DNA from: Welwitschia mirabilis | Taxonomy: Eukaryota > Gnetophyta > Gnetopsida > Welwitschiales | Assembly: GCA_051453625.1 (NCBI GenBank) | Contig: JBOZIK010000001.1 | Span: 215,760,285 to 215,824,284, forward strand | DNA: 64,000 nt | Reading direction: 5' to 3' | Shown: positions 26,472 to 38,659 of the stretch, piece after piece | Position numbering within the stretch: position 1 is the stretch's first letter | Layout: each line of letters opens with the position of its first letter | Made by a program: the position numbers and the translations under genes | The notes under the pieces: generated by a model | Told to the model about the DNA's origin: nothing | The model's database searches: none | Seen by the model: the letters and a program-made list of their open reading frames with translations, nothing else

Positions 26472-27162
26472 TAATGAAAATGGAAATAAAATGAACTTTT
26501 CTCCTATTCTACTATTTTCATGAATTATATTTTCTGAAAAAATTGATTCAAAATATAACCAAAGCAGAAAAAATTTCTTTAAATCTTGGAAATCATGTAA
26601 ATAGGATGTTCATACCTAAATTTTGTTTGTCATTAAGTAAGCCTTTTCTGATATTTTTCTAGATTAAGCTTCGTTCGCATAGATGTTTTAGCTTTTTACT
26701 AGATTTTATTATGTTTTTACATTCTTATTAAAATTTCTATGCAAAAGTCATCTTAGTCATCATCTAAACGATAACCTAGACGATGAAAAACAACAAATCA
26801 AAAATAGAGAAAATAGAAAATAAAATTGATAAAAAATAAAACAAAAATAAGATATCAATCATCTTTCTATATTATCTAAATGATAGAGGAGATGATATAA
26901 ATTTTATAACATAGAGAAAATTTTTTAAAAAAACTACAAAAAAATCATAAAAAAATCCTAAACCTAAGTTATCATTTGCCTATGTTATCTAGATGGCAGA
27001 GTGGATAACAAGGACAAAAAATGCAGAACAAAAAATGCAAAATTATAAAAAGAAAAGCTATGGTATTTAGAGTAAAAATATAATGATACCATAAACAAAT
27101 ACCTAAACTGAAATCCAAGGAACTTATCTAGATAATGATAATTCTTGAACTCCTTGTGGTGT
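26472..27162 (-). mobile_element. 5' leader of element E
   Basis: Untranslated leader between primer site and gag start, with no coding frame. It contains at least three copies of the palindromic motif: 26747-26787, 26854-26897 and 26968-27009. Confidence 0.55.
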
Positions 27163-27181
27163 TATCTAATAACAACATTAA
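27163..27181 (-). other. Primer-binding site of element E, decayed tRNA-Asp type
   Basis: Read on the minus strand the site is ttaatgttgttattagata. It aligns without gaps to the Athila-type tRNA-Asp primer site TTGGCGCCGTTGCCGGGGA. All mismatches but one are C-to-T or G-to-A transitions. It lies two bases or fewer from the LTR end. Confidence 0.7.
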
Positions 27182-28439
27182 TATGTTGTGGTACATGTTT
27201 ATGTAATAATTACATCCTTGATCAAATCTTATCAACACAAATATTTACATAATACATATACTAGTATAGATGGAATTGAACCTGAACTTCATAATTCATC
27301 GATGGCACTTAGCTCAAAGTTGGAGAATTGATTTCAAGAAAAGTATTTTTATGTTTTTCTTTTATGGTTCATAATGAAAAGTATAATGCAAGAGAAGTAA
27401 ACACACTATGCAAGTGCAAATGAAGTATACTGTAAATGCAATATCTATTTGACTACCAAATATCTATCATCAAGATTAGCCTTATATAACCTAGATCAAT
27501 CAACAAAAATATTACTAATCCTAACCAACTTAGGATATTAAGTATGTCTAACAAAATATAGAATGTGTGCAATAATTAAGCCAAAAAATAAAAAATGCAA
27601 TGCCATGAAAATCCTAAACTAACAATTTCAACCTTGACAAAGGTTATTCTTAATGATCTATATCAACTATAAAGTTATCACAAAATCATAATTAACATAA
27701 ACCATAAGGGACATGCATATGAATAAAGCTAAAAGAAGACTTTTATTATTATCAAACCAACATCCTGTTACAAAGTAGCTGTATCTCAATGAAGGAGACA
27801 TAGCTTAACACCAAGAAAAATTCCTCTTCATAACTATTGAGGAACTTCCTACTCTTTGATCTCTTGTCATGATATTTTCAGGTGCCAAAGAAGATAAACT
27901 GAGAGTGAGGGTAAAGGAGGTATTTATTATAATAGAACATTCTAAAAACAAAAAAATCTAATAGATATAATAGAAACCATAATGGTGCATAGGAGGTACA
28001 TAACACATTGTAGAAGTTTGATAAAGTTTGGTGCACTGATTAAAATTAAGTATTATCCTAACTATCATTTATATGATGGAAAGGATGATGACACATCAAT
28101 AGAAGTTTCATATTAAATTCCATCTTTAATACAGTTAGCATTCTATTCAGTGTATAAGTGGTGTCATTCATACTATGATCTAGATGATGAAGGAAATGAC
28201 AGTTTCTTTTTTGAAGATCTTTTATTAAGTAAAATTAGCCTTGTAGATCATTAATTCCTTCTTAGAATATGAATTATCAATATTAATTAAAAATACCTTT
28301 AAATTTGCTAGTAATTATATATTTTTATGATTTTTTCCTTGACTCTCAATACTCATTGAAATCCACTTAAACCTTTCTAAATGTCCTGTAAAACTACTCA
28401 AAATACATAATCAAAAACATACAATTTAGCATCATAATA
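27182..28439 (-). repeat. 5' LTR of element E
   Basis: This direct repeat of 19531-20956 is about 1258 bp. It contains palindromic motif copies at 28051-28092 and 28161-28200, at the same relative places as in the other LTR. Its terminal CA has decayed to TA. Confidence 0.75.
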
Positions 28440-29137
28440 GAAGGCTTTATTTTTCATGTTCATATGCCTTTTCACTATACACATGTCCTTGAGGAACTTT
28501 GCATAAGAAGGGACTTACTTAATGGCTTCTAGAAGGGGATATTTATTTTAACTTGTATAAATATTTCTAAAGCCTCTAATTATTTTTTCATGATATTATT
28601 CTTCCTTAGATATTAAATAAAAGGTAGGGCTGTTTATAGATGAAAAAGATTTCTCTATCATTTTACTTTTTTCTTTGTCACCTATGGAAGTTAATTTCTC
28701 ATTTGTTATGTTTGGCTTGGATTGATTTTTCAATTCTTTTTAATTTATAAGATGAATTGCTTTACTTTCTTCTATGTATAAAGGCTCTAATCCATTTATG
28801 AACCTAACTATTTTAGGGTTTAACTAGAAATTCATAGAGAGTTTTCTAGGTTCTCTCTAGTTCAGGGAAGAGAAAATCTATTAAAGTAATTATGTATTGG
28901 TTTGTGTGATTTATTTAGTTTTATTTAGAGTGAAGAAATGTTACTTAAGGATTGTTTCATGGTTATGATTGATTTGGGTATAATCATGATTAATTTAGAC
29001 CCAAGTATCCATAAATTTTATTAGCAAGCCCTCTAATAGGATGGATGATGAAGGTTTTTGATAGTTTAATGTAAATGGGTAAGAGAATTATGAAGGGAAA
29101 GGATTTCTTAATTGGTTGTTATAATTTTAACTAGATT
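28440..29137 (-). pseudogene. Gag-protease linker of copy A, resumed after element E
   Basis: Minus-strand reading at about 28560-28440 gives a block corresponding to INIPLLEAIKQVPSYAKFLKD, with the charged run that precedes the protease in Athila-type polyproteins. Copy C has the same block at 53776-53880. This is the upstream continuation of the copy A protease cut at 19531. Beyond it, up to 29137, decayed gag sequence continues until the LTR of copy B starts. The rest of copy A's gag and its 5' LTR are not seen in the window. Confidence 0.6.
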
Positions 29138-30532
29138 TGTTATAATTTTGACTTGGAATGATTTGTTTATTTTATAAAATAAACTAGATTTAGCTAAGCT
29201 AACACTCCATATGATTCTTTTTACAAAGCTAATTAAGACATGTTTTTAGAATTTACACAATCTTTTTTAACTTGTAAGTTATAATTAAAAAAAAGGCAAA
29301 TGAGAGAGTTGAGAAATGTATTGTAAAACTTTGTAGGAAAGTGGAGAAGTGAACATGCTCCAAGTTTTTGCTGACTTGTTCTATTGTAATCTTTTACTCT
29401 AATGATATCCTATGATTTCCTATAATGCACTTAAAACTATTAATTATGATGGATTAGGTTATAGTAACATAATCTCATTTATCATATAAAGATTAGTAAA
29501 CTTAATTACCACTTGATCCATTATAGCCTTAAAATAAAAATGGAAAGTAAAAATCCTAGGTACTCAAAATCCATGAAATTACAAAGACTTAGATCAAGTG
29601 ATTATAGAATTCATTCAAATAAAAATGGAACATGATAGTTAAATTATTGCCCAAGTATTCCAAGTACAAAATGACTTGTAACTTGAAATCAAAATCAAAA
29701 TAGATTTTATGTATTAAATAACACATATTATATCAAGGAAATATGGATGTGGGTGGAACTCCTTAAGATATTCTTAAAGGTAAGCTCACTCTCTAAAGAA
29801 GTGCTTAGGAGCCTATTATGACTTAGCACTGCAAAGGTTTTATCTTTTCCCTAAAACAGAGAATATTATAATGAAGGACTATAGGCCATTTTATAGGAAA
29901 TAAGAGAGGTATGAATGGTTAAAAAGCTTTCTCTTGTAACATTAGATGAAAGGTTACAAGATGATGGTATTAGGTAGGGCATCTTTATATTTTATTAGTT
30001 AGAGCATCCTTATATTTTATTAGGTAGAGATTATCATGATAAGGCCAACACTTGACTTTTAAATACTACTACTGCTGCTAACCACTATCATTATCATGTA
30101 TTTCCATTGTTATCCTACTTAGTAGTGCCACATGTTACTATTACATGTTATCTCCATTCATGGCTAGATACTGTCAAAGATGCAAGTTATATCTAAGGTA
30201 AAATATGATTAATCCCATAACTTCATTTATTAAAATTTTGCATGATAGGTCAAGAACATGAAAATTTAAGTATTTTACTTAGAAGAACTAGTAGCACTAG
30301 ATGACCTAAGCAACAATACTAATGTTTCAAGTTGAATTATCTTTAATTTTAAGCATGTTCTTCAAAGTGCAATAAATATCTTGAAAATTCCATGGGAAAA
30401 TGATAAGTTCATAATTATTATAGAAAATAAATAGTAAGACATTTTTTATGATAAAATAAATTATATGATGTCTTTCATTAAGATAAATTAGTCAATAAAC
30501 TTGATTAGAATATCAATTTTTACATGTTAGGA
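29138..30532 (-). repeat. 3' LTR of Athila-like copy B
   Basis: This aligns with 13143-14497 and with the reversed LTRs of copy C. On the minus strand it starts at 30532 with TCCTAACATG (family TGTTAACATG), preceded by the purine-rich aaaggatg. The left limit is approximate. Confidence 0.7.
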
Positions 30533-33500
30533 CATCCTTTAACTATACTTTTATTGGTTCCTTAGCAAAAAGTTAATAATGAAATTATTAAACATGGAAA
30601 AATTATATAAGTTAAAGCTCTCAAGTATGAAAATGTATAACTTTGAAAAATTCTATAATCAATTTTCTACAATCAAGGCATCAAAATAAGAAAATTAGTA
30701 AAAAATAATGTGAAATGTGAATGTCACATCTGCTAACCTAAACTAAACTTTATCTTGAAAGTTTTACAATGGAAAATATTTTAATCATTTAGGGACATAA
30801 CCTTAGAAAAATCTTAATGAGTCCTTTTATTAAAAGCAATGCAAAGCAATAAAACTAAGATATGAAAAGGGAAAAACTAACTAAATAAAAAAATGACCAT
30901 TTTATTATATGCTAACTAGAAAGCTAATTCATAAAAATAGTTTATGCCTTATAATTTATTTCTCATGAAATGGAGATGAAGTAAAATAAATGATTGAGAT
31001 AGAAAATAAAAATTTATCAAAGGATTTAACCATAAAGATAATGAATAAATAAGCAAACCCACCTAACTTAATAAGTCTTATTATATTTATGTATTTTTTT
31101 AGTAGACGTCAATATGTACTAAGCATATTCTTGACCAAGTAACTTATAAGAATTTAAGAAATCATAACAAATCTTAAGTATGAAATTCAAAAGGCAAAAA
31201 ATCATAAAAAGCCTCCAATTCCCACTTCTTTTTTCCATTTATTTCCCATTTCTACTAGCATGTATGTACTTATTTTAAGCCCTTGAATCACATTGAGCAT
31301 CTAGTATCATGACATTATCTTCTAATAGAGTTAAGCATGTTTTTTTATAAAGAAATTAGTGTTGCATTGCTAGTGAGTGTTTATATCCCTAATGTAGTTG
31401 ATTGTGTCATAATTAGATCATTAGAGCTATATTACCAGTGAGGGTCCATAACCCCAATGTAGTTAATTAAATCTAATTAAGTAATTAATGAGATGTGTAT
31501 TTGGAGAAGAGACATTATTTTTCATTTTTTTCTTCTCATATTCATTTTTTATGCACATTAAAGGTCTCACTAACTCATTAGCATAATTAAGAAAAATCAT
31601 GTTTCCATCAAAATCTTTAGACATAAGGAGCATAATAAAAAGGTAGATCCCATCTTTTTTAGCCATGATTTACCAAAATTGAAGACCTTAAGCAAATGCA
31701 CTTTAAACAATAAAACTATAAATAAGCATAAATTTTTCTTAAAAACCTATAAATTACTTAATTACAACTACTACTTAGGTGATAATGAGATCACTTATTA
31801 TGAATTTATATTAAAGGACATTAATTAAATCTACAAGTATCATAAATTCATAAGTTGATGAAATGAGTGGATGTGATGATTAAGGTGAAATACATTGATG
31901 TTGAATTTTTTATGAGTTTTTGTATTTTCAATGAGAAATACTACATTAAGAAAAACCTTTTTTGTTAGAAATAGATCTTTCCACTTAGTGACTAGTTTTC
32001 TTAGAAATAGATGTGATTCTGAATTGTAAAGTAAAACTAGTTTGCCTTTCTAAAATGTTTTTCTAAGGATGTTTTAATCATGAAACTTTTTCATCTTTTC
32101 TTTGTTGATCTTCATGTTCTCATAGGTGTTATTTCTGATTTCATCTAATTCATTAAGTTGTATGGCCCTTTTCTTACTTGCTACCTCCAAATATAAGTTC
32201 ATGCTTTTAATTGCCTAGCATGCCTTGCNNNNNNNNNNNNNNNNNNNNNNNNNNNNNNNNNNNNNNNNNNNNNNNNNNNNNNNNNNNNNNNNNNNNNNNN
32301 NNNNNNNNNNNNNNNNNNNNNNNNNNNNATTAAGTTGTATGGCCCTTTTCTTACTTGCTACCTCCAAATATAAGTTCATGCTTTTAATTGCCTAGCATGC
32401 CTTGCGTTTATGCTCTACAAGTAAATGATAAGATTTTCTATAAATTAATCTAAATGGGGACATCTTATAAGCTATGAAATAGGATCATAAAATGTCATTA
32501 ACCTTAAAAGACCAATATTTCCTTATTAAGTTTATGACTTTGTATAAAATTTTCTTAATTTCTCTATTAGTAACCTCAACTTAACTACTAGTTAGTGGTG
32601 ATAGGGTGGTGTTGTTTTATGAGTAACCCCCTATATAGAAATAAGGTTTAAATATTTCATTACAAAAATGTATTTCTTTTTACTTGTCAAAACCTATGGG
32701 CAATTAAATTATGTTAAGATGTTTTCTTTAAAGCAGTTTAACACTATTTGGATATTGTTTCATTAACATGTCCATGCTTCTATCCATTTAGTTACATAAT
32801 TAGCATATATGAGAATATATTAATGTTTGTTTAAGGATGGATATGGGCCTTAAAAATTGATACCAAAATATTAAAGGATTCAATAACGAGAATGGAGTAT
32901 AGAGGTATTATATGCTTTTGTAAAATACTTCCTAGGCTTTGACAATTTTTACAAGATTTATAATAGAGTTAGGAGTCTTTAAAAATTCATGATTTATAAA
33001 AACTAGATTAAAGGACTTTATTAGAAGTTTTGCTCACTAAATAATATCCTACATAAGCCTTGAAATAAAAATGCATAAGAATATCATGTATTTTAGTTTG
33101 GAGTACTTATTTATAAATGACTTGATATAGACAGTAATTAAATAAATATAGACTATTCAAAAATAAGTATTTAGCTTACCTTAAGAATCTCTTTCTATTA
33201 TTAAAAATATAGTAAGAAGGAAGGGCCTTGAAAACTAAGTAGTTTGTAATATTAATGGATCAAGATATTTCCAAAACTAAGAAGAGGTGTCTATCAAAGA
33301 AGGAGTTATTAATGGATAGGAATGTTTAGAGATCTTTTTGGATTATTCATGAAAGATGACCTGCAACTACATTCTCAAATCCATTCTTATCCTTGATTTC
33401 TAAGTTAAACTCTTACAAAAGTATAATCCATTTCATTAATCTTGGTTTTGAATCCTTTTTGGTAAATAGGTATCCAAGGGTTGAATGATCTGTATAAATA

Positions 33501-33990
33501 ATCACCTTAAAATCTAATAGATATTACTTATACTTGGCTAAGGAAAGGACTATAGCTAGTAGCTCTTCTTCCATGATAGTGTAGTTTATTTGAGTGTCAT
33601 TTAAAATTTTACTAGTGTAATAGATTATGGTTAGTTTTCTATCTATTCTTTGTCTTGAAATAACTCTAACTACATAATCATTGGTATTATAGATAATTTC
33701 AAATGGTAACTTCTAGTTGAATAATTAAAAAATGGAAGTGAAATGAGCTTTTCCTTAAGTTAATAAAAAAATCTATTGAAACTCGTATTTTTATTTGAAA
33801 GAGTCATCTTTGCTTAAGACATTACATCATGGTTTAGAGATTTTATTAAAACCTTTCATAATCCCTTTCATAATACCTTGTGTGATTAGAAAAACTTTTA
33901 CAAGATTTAATTGAATTTCTTTAGAGAAGATAATATGTTCTAATATTATGTCTTTATCCCAATTAAGAATAAGGTATTTTTCTATAGATT
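30533..33990 (-). mobile_element. Copy B, first half: 3' region, integrase, RNase H, end of RT
   Basis: The minus-strand order matches copy A: 3' noncoding DNA (30533-31880), integrase (about 31880-33130), RNase H (33340-33750) and the RT C-terminal part (33800-33990). The RT end reads YLILNWDK then DIILEHIIFSKEIQ, the stretch that follows the FMDD active site in Athila-type enzymes. The sequence stops there because copy C begins at 33991. The missing RT front is at 59929-60640. All frames carry stops. A gap at 32229-32328 has duplicated 77-bp flanks. Confidence 0.7.
32229..32328. other. Assembly gap (100 N) with 77-bp duplicated flanks
   Basis: 32152-32228 is repeated exactly at 32329-32405. 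Confidence 0.9.
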
Positions 33991-35287
33991 TATTAACATG
34001 TAAAAATTGACATTTCAATCAAGTTAATTAATTAATTTATCTTAATGAAAGACATTAATATAATTAATTTTACCATAAAAACATATCTTTTATTAATTTT
34101 CTATAAGAATTATGAACTTATAGTTTATCCATAACATTTTTAAGATTTTTTTTGCACTTTGAAGAACATGTTTAAAATTTTGGTGCCTCCGTTTAGGTTA
34201 CCCAAAACTATTAGTACTTCTAAGCAAAATGCCTTCATTATCATGTTCCTAACTTGTCATGTAAAATTAAATTAAATGTAGTTATGGGCTTGTTTGAATT
34301 CCACATCAAAAGTAACTTACACTTTTTATGATATGTAGGAAGATGATGATGACATGTAGTAGTGACATATGATACTATTGAGTAGGATGATGATGGAGAT
34401 ACATAATAATGATAGTGATTAGTAGAAGTAATAGCATCCAATAGCCTAGTATTAGCCTTGTCATAAGGATCTCTACTTGAGGAAATAGGACAAACATCCT
34501 ACCTAGAACCCTCATTTTGTAACTATCCATCTAATGCTATAAGCCAAAGGCTTATAACCACCTCTTACCCTTATATTTTCTTATAAAATGGCCTTGAGAT
34601 CTTTATTATAATATCCTTTATTTTAGTAAAATATTAAACCTTTAAAGCATCGTTAGGGAGTAATATTTCCTTTAAGAATAGCTTGAGGAGTTCTACCTGC
34701 ATCTCTCTTTCTTTCATGTAATGTTTTTCCTTGATATATAAGAGTTATTTTGGTTTTAGTTCCAAGTCATGTGTAACTTTATACATGGAATACTTTGGTA
34801 ATAACCTAATTATCATGTTTCATTTTCATTTGAGTAAATTCCTTAATTACTTGATTTAGATCTTTGTAGTTTTATGGATTCTGATTACATAGGATTCTTA
34901 TTATTCATTTTTATTCAAGATTATGAAGGATTAAGTGGCAATTGAGTTTACCAAGACTCATATGATAAATGAGATTATGTTATTATAACCCAAGCTAATA
35001 TATTTGATACTCTGAAATGTGTCATAGAAAAAGCATAGGATATCATCATTGTGAAGGATTGTTGATAAAAAAGTTAATGAAACTTGAAGCTTTCTTACTT
35101 TCCTTTTTTTCAAAGTTGAAGTTTTAAAACTACAACTCTTAACTCTTTTATTTTTCATTCTCTTAATTATAACTTGTAAGAGCATGTAACTTCTAAAAAC
35201 TTATCTTAGTTATCCTTATGAAAATAATGATACTAAATGTTAACTTAGTTAAATCTGTTTCATGTATAGAATGAATAGATTTTAACA
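33991..35287 (+). repeat. 5' LTR of copy C
   Basis: It begins TATTAACATG (family TGTTAACATG with G-to-A) and ends ...ttttaaca. It matches 58607-59928 along its length. By eye the first 150 bases differ at roughly one site in six, so the insertion is old. The minus frames at 34241-34441 and 34958-35185 lie inside the LTR and are not genes. Confidence 0.75.
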
Positions 35288-35306
35288 TTATTATCAGTGA
35301 TAACGA
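35288..35306 (+). other. Probable primer-binding site of copy C
   Basis: Immediately after the LTR, ttattatcagtgataacga aligns with the tRNA-Asp-type site TTGGCGCCGTTGCCGGGGA. There are about eight transitions and four transversions. Position supports the call and the sequence only weakly. A tRNA-Met site is the alternative. Confidence 0.4.
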
Positions 35307-35380
35307 CATGATAGATGCTCAAAAGAGTACTAAGTTTTCTTTCTTATAAAGTTTTTAGATAGTTTTTATTTTTCTAGTAG

Positions 35381-36775
35381 TGGATACTAGTCCATGAAGA
35401 ACCTAAATCATGGGGGGGTTGAGCAATATTTACAATATAAAATTTACCCCTTAAAAGTCATATCAGAAATATTTGTGGATNNNNNNNNNNNNNNNNNNNN
35501 NNNNNNNNNNNNNNNNNNNNNNNNNNNNNNNNNNNNNNNNNNNNNNNNNNNNNNNNNNNNNNNNNNNNNNNNNNNNNNNNTTTTTATTTTTCTAGTAATG
35601 GATACTAGTCCATGAAGAATCTAAATCAGGGGGAGGGGGGGGGGGGGTGGGTGGGTTGAGTAATATTTACAATATAAAATTCACCACTTAAAAGTCATAT
35701 CAGAAATATTTGTGAATTTGAATTAAGAACATAACTATTATCAAATGAGATTAGATGAATAAAAGAACATGAAAATAACTGAAAATAGAAAATATGAAAT
35801 AAGATCACTAGAAACAACCATTTAAAGTGGTTTGGAGAAACCCCCTGCTCCAATTTTGGTAGTTAGCTTCAACCCTAAGCTAATTTAGATTCTTATTGCT
35901 TTATTTCTAGGTTTTTTAGGTTGACCTACAACCTTTACAAATGGAGTTTTCAAGGCTAAGTCTCAACCTTTACAGAGTAAATATTTTGATGAGAATAGTT
36001 TATCTAAATGTACTAACTTCACTAGATTTGAATTATATAAGTAAAAAATACATCATCTAAGAGGAAGTTCACAAGTGCAAGTTCATATAGTATAGTCTCT
36101 TGACTAATGAATATTAATAGTACAAAAGTATTCTTTTTCTTTTTGATCAATTAAAAAGCCCCTAAAGATTTTTATTCATTTGGCTTATATAGAAGATATA
36201 TTTTTAGGATTTACAAATAATTCTATTACTCTAACTATCAAAAATAAGGAGATAATAGCTAGGAAAATAAGCTAGAAAGTTCTATTTCCATTGTGATTGA
36301 TTAACCTCTTAAAGAATCTAGTCAACCCTATTGATTATCATCACTAAAGTTAGTCAACCCCATGTTATTCTAGTCAATCTTATTTCCTTACATCTTATAG
36401 TTTGGTTGACCTCATTTAGAATAGTTAACTATTTTAGGTCCATGTTTAGTTAATCCCATTTGACTTTGGTTAATCCCTTTTTAATTTGATAAGAAGATAA
36501 TGTTTTTAACTCAGGTCTTACCAACTCCTCTAGGATCTAGTCAACCACTTTAGGTTTAGGTTTAGTTGATTCTATTTTAATTTGGTTGACTCCTTATTAG
36601 TTTGATGTAATAAAATATTTTTAGCACATGCCCGATAAACCCCTTTAGGATCTAATCAACCCCTTGATAAATTAATCTGATTTCTGGTTCTCATGAAGCT
36701 AGTAAAAAATGTTATATTGCTTCTGACCTGCAAGAACTTTAGTTTCCTAAAATGTTTACAACATATTACACTACA
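35381..36775 (-). repeat. 3' LTR of element G, with gap
   Basis: It aligns with 51238-52359. The shared block is ...tatttacaatataaaatttacc..., with repeated gttgacc/gtcaacc-like segments after it. A 100-N gap (35481-35580) and a partial second copy of the start enlarge it. Without them it is about 1.1 kb. Confidence 0.7.
35481..35580. other. Assembly gap (100 N) with near-identical flanks
   Basis: About 115 bases before the gap (from 35366) recur after it (35581-35715) with several differences, including a long G run on the right. Unlike the other gaps the copies are not identical, which suggests two alleles or two element copies. Confidence 0.8.
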
Positions 36776-37574
36776 CCAAGTTTATCAATTTGATATTCTA
36801 TTTAACATTGATGGCAAACTATAATAAAAATAATTAGGCTTAAGTGACAAACTCCTTCTCATGGTACGATCATTAAAAAACATGAAGTATTATTAACAAA
36901 AACAATAACATTTTTATTTAACACAAGTATTCATAATGTTTTTATAAAGATAAAAATTTGAAAAAGTTTTAAAGGTAAAATTTTTAGAAAATATAGCATT
37001 CATTACTTCTAATTAAAAGTAAGAATTACAACTAATACTAACATTCATGACTTCTAAGGAAAAGTAAGTAGTACAACTGATATCAAGTGATAAACTAGAA
37101 ATGAGTTATAATAATCATGCTTAAAAAAAATTTAGAAATATAATTTTATAATTTGAAACATAAACTATTTTCACCCCCTTTTTAAATTAATGATAAAGGA
37201 GAAATAAGAAAAACAACAACAATAGACTTAATTTGACTCCTCCTCTTTCTTAAATTTTTCTTTAGAATCTAGGTTATTTTCTTCTTCTTCTTTTTCTCCT
37301 TTATTCTGAGAATTACTATCTTCATCAAAGTGGCTAAAATTTTATAACTAGCTATAATCATTACCTTCTTTATGTGACATGTGTGTGAATGAAGCCTCTC
37401 CAAGCATGAAAGAGTTTCTTAAGGACATGCCTACTTTGGGGAAAGATATTTAGAAGATTTCTTGCTCCTATAGGAAATATGCATTCATTATAGAGTGGAA
37501 TGTCCAATGGATGACATGGAAGTTAAGATTTCAAGTCTGGGATGAATTTAAACCCTAAAGTGACAATAGATATT
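36776..37574 (-). mobile_element. 3' noncoding region of element G
   Basis: No readable domain lies between the extra frame and the 3' LTR. Confidence 0.5.
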
Positions 37575-37976
37575 TTAAATTAGGATAAAATAAGGAAGAG
37601 TCCAGGTCTTATGGTATTCTAATTGAGAGATCTTTTTCTTATAAATAATAACAAAAGCATCAATGGAGTGACGTGTTCCCATCAAATACAAAAGGTAAGA
37701 ACAATAGTTTAAGATATCATCATGATAACTAGAAAGAGATAAAAATTTGTAGGTAAAAACTAAATGAAGAAAACGATATGTGGAAATGAGATGATAGGTG
37801 TAAAGGGTGGTTTTCCACCAAATGATCTTACCAAAGGGTTCCCTAGTGACTTCTGCCTTGTACTCCATGGAGTTATTTAATAGATAAAACTCCTCATATT
37901 CTCCTTTAGGGAGATTTATAAGGGAGGCTATCAAATCTAGGATAACTCTCATTCTATTTCCCAAAACAAGCATCAA
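37575..37976 (-). pseudogene. Extra frame downstream of copia pol in element G
   Basis: This is an open frame of 133 codons on the minus strand, the longest gap-free frame in the window. It lies where Sireviruses may carry a third (env-like) gene, between RNase H and the 3' LTR. The N-terminal part, RVILDLIASLINLPKGEYEEF, has the pattern of a hydrophobic helix, then LxxLPxGEYEEF, known from gag-like plant transposon-protein domains (RGxxIxxxxxxIxxxLGIPxxGxxxY). Upstream (38000-38500) the minus-strand sequence is Ser/Pro- and Lys-rich with many stops, as in the basic N-terminal tail of such proteins. The start codon is internal to the original gene. Function is not known. An env-like role is only positional. 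Confidence 0.4.
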
Positions 37977-38659
37977 TAAGGTAGAAGAATTACATCATAA
38001 AAAGTATTGTAATAAAACATGTGATTAAGAAAAGGGTATGTAGACCTAGAAACCTCAAGAAAATAAAAGACATCTAGATTGTTAAGTAATCTTACTATAT
38101 CCCTCTATTCTTTGAGCTCTCTTAAAGCTACTGGCCTTTTCTAACAGATAGGTTTCTTTTTATACTTCTCAAAAAATCTATCCAAGGATTCATTTGATAT
38201 TCTTGAGTAGAAATAGCTTATATTTTTGCTTGCTTCCTATTTTTATCTTGATCTTCTTAAGAATCCTTCTATCATGAAGACATGTAACACTTATTTAAGA
38301 CTAAAGAAGGAGGAAATAAACTAATAAAAACTGAAGGAGACAAAAAGAGATAGGTGGAAATGAGGTAGGTAGGGTTTCAAAAAGATTTTATAAGGGGAGT
38401 GGAATAAGCTAAATATAAGAAAAAAATTAGGTCCACCACCTTTTGTCATGCCTAATTCTATATCAAATTATGGTTTAGTTAACCTATTGAGACATGGTCA
38501 AAAAATGTTCCAGTTCTAGTCAACTGGAATTATAGTTTCATTGACTTAAATTATTTCATTTTTTCTTGAAAAACATCTAGGCAACTAGGTTAAATTATGG
38601 TTCACTTGACTTATTTAAGTCTAGTCAATTAGATTAGGAGTTTTGTTGACTTTCCTACT

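Larger units (their letters stand above)
19531..28439 (-). mobile_element. Element E: non-autonomous LTR retrotransposon inside copy A
   Basis: Two direct LTRs (19531-20956 and 27182-28439) enclose about 6.2 kb. A decayed tRNA-Asp primer site lies just inside the right LTR, so the element reads on the minus strand. The interior carries a gag-like frame (26471-24483) and long noncoding DNA. I find no protease, RT, RNase H or integrase. Copy A's coding sequence stops at 19530 and resumes at 28440. Flanks aaagg (19526-19530) and gaagg (28440-28444) are a likely 5-bp target duplication with one transition. E shares its LTR start, 3' region and gag N-terminus with element F. Confidence 0.75.
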
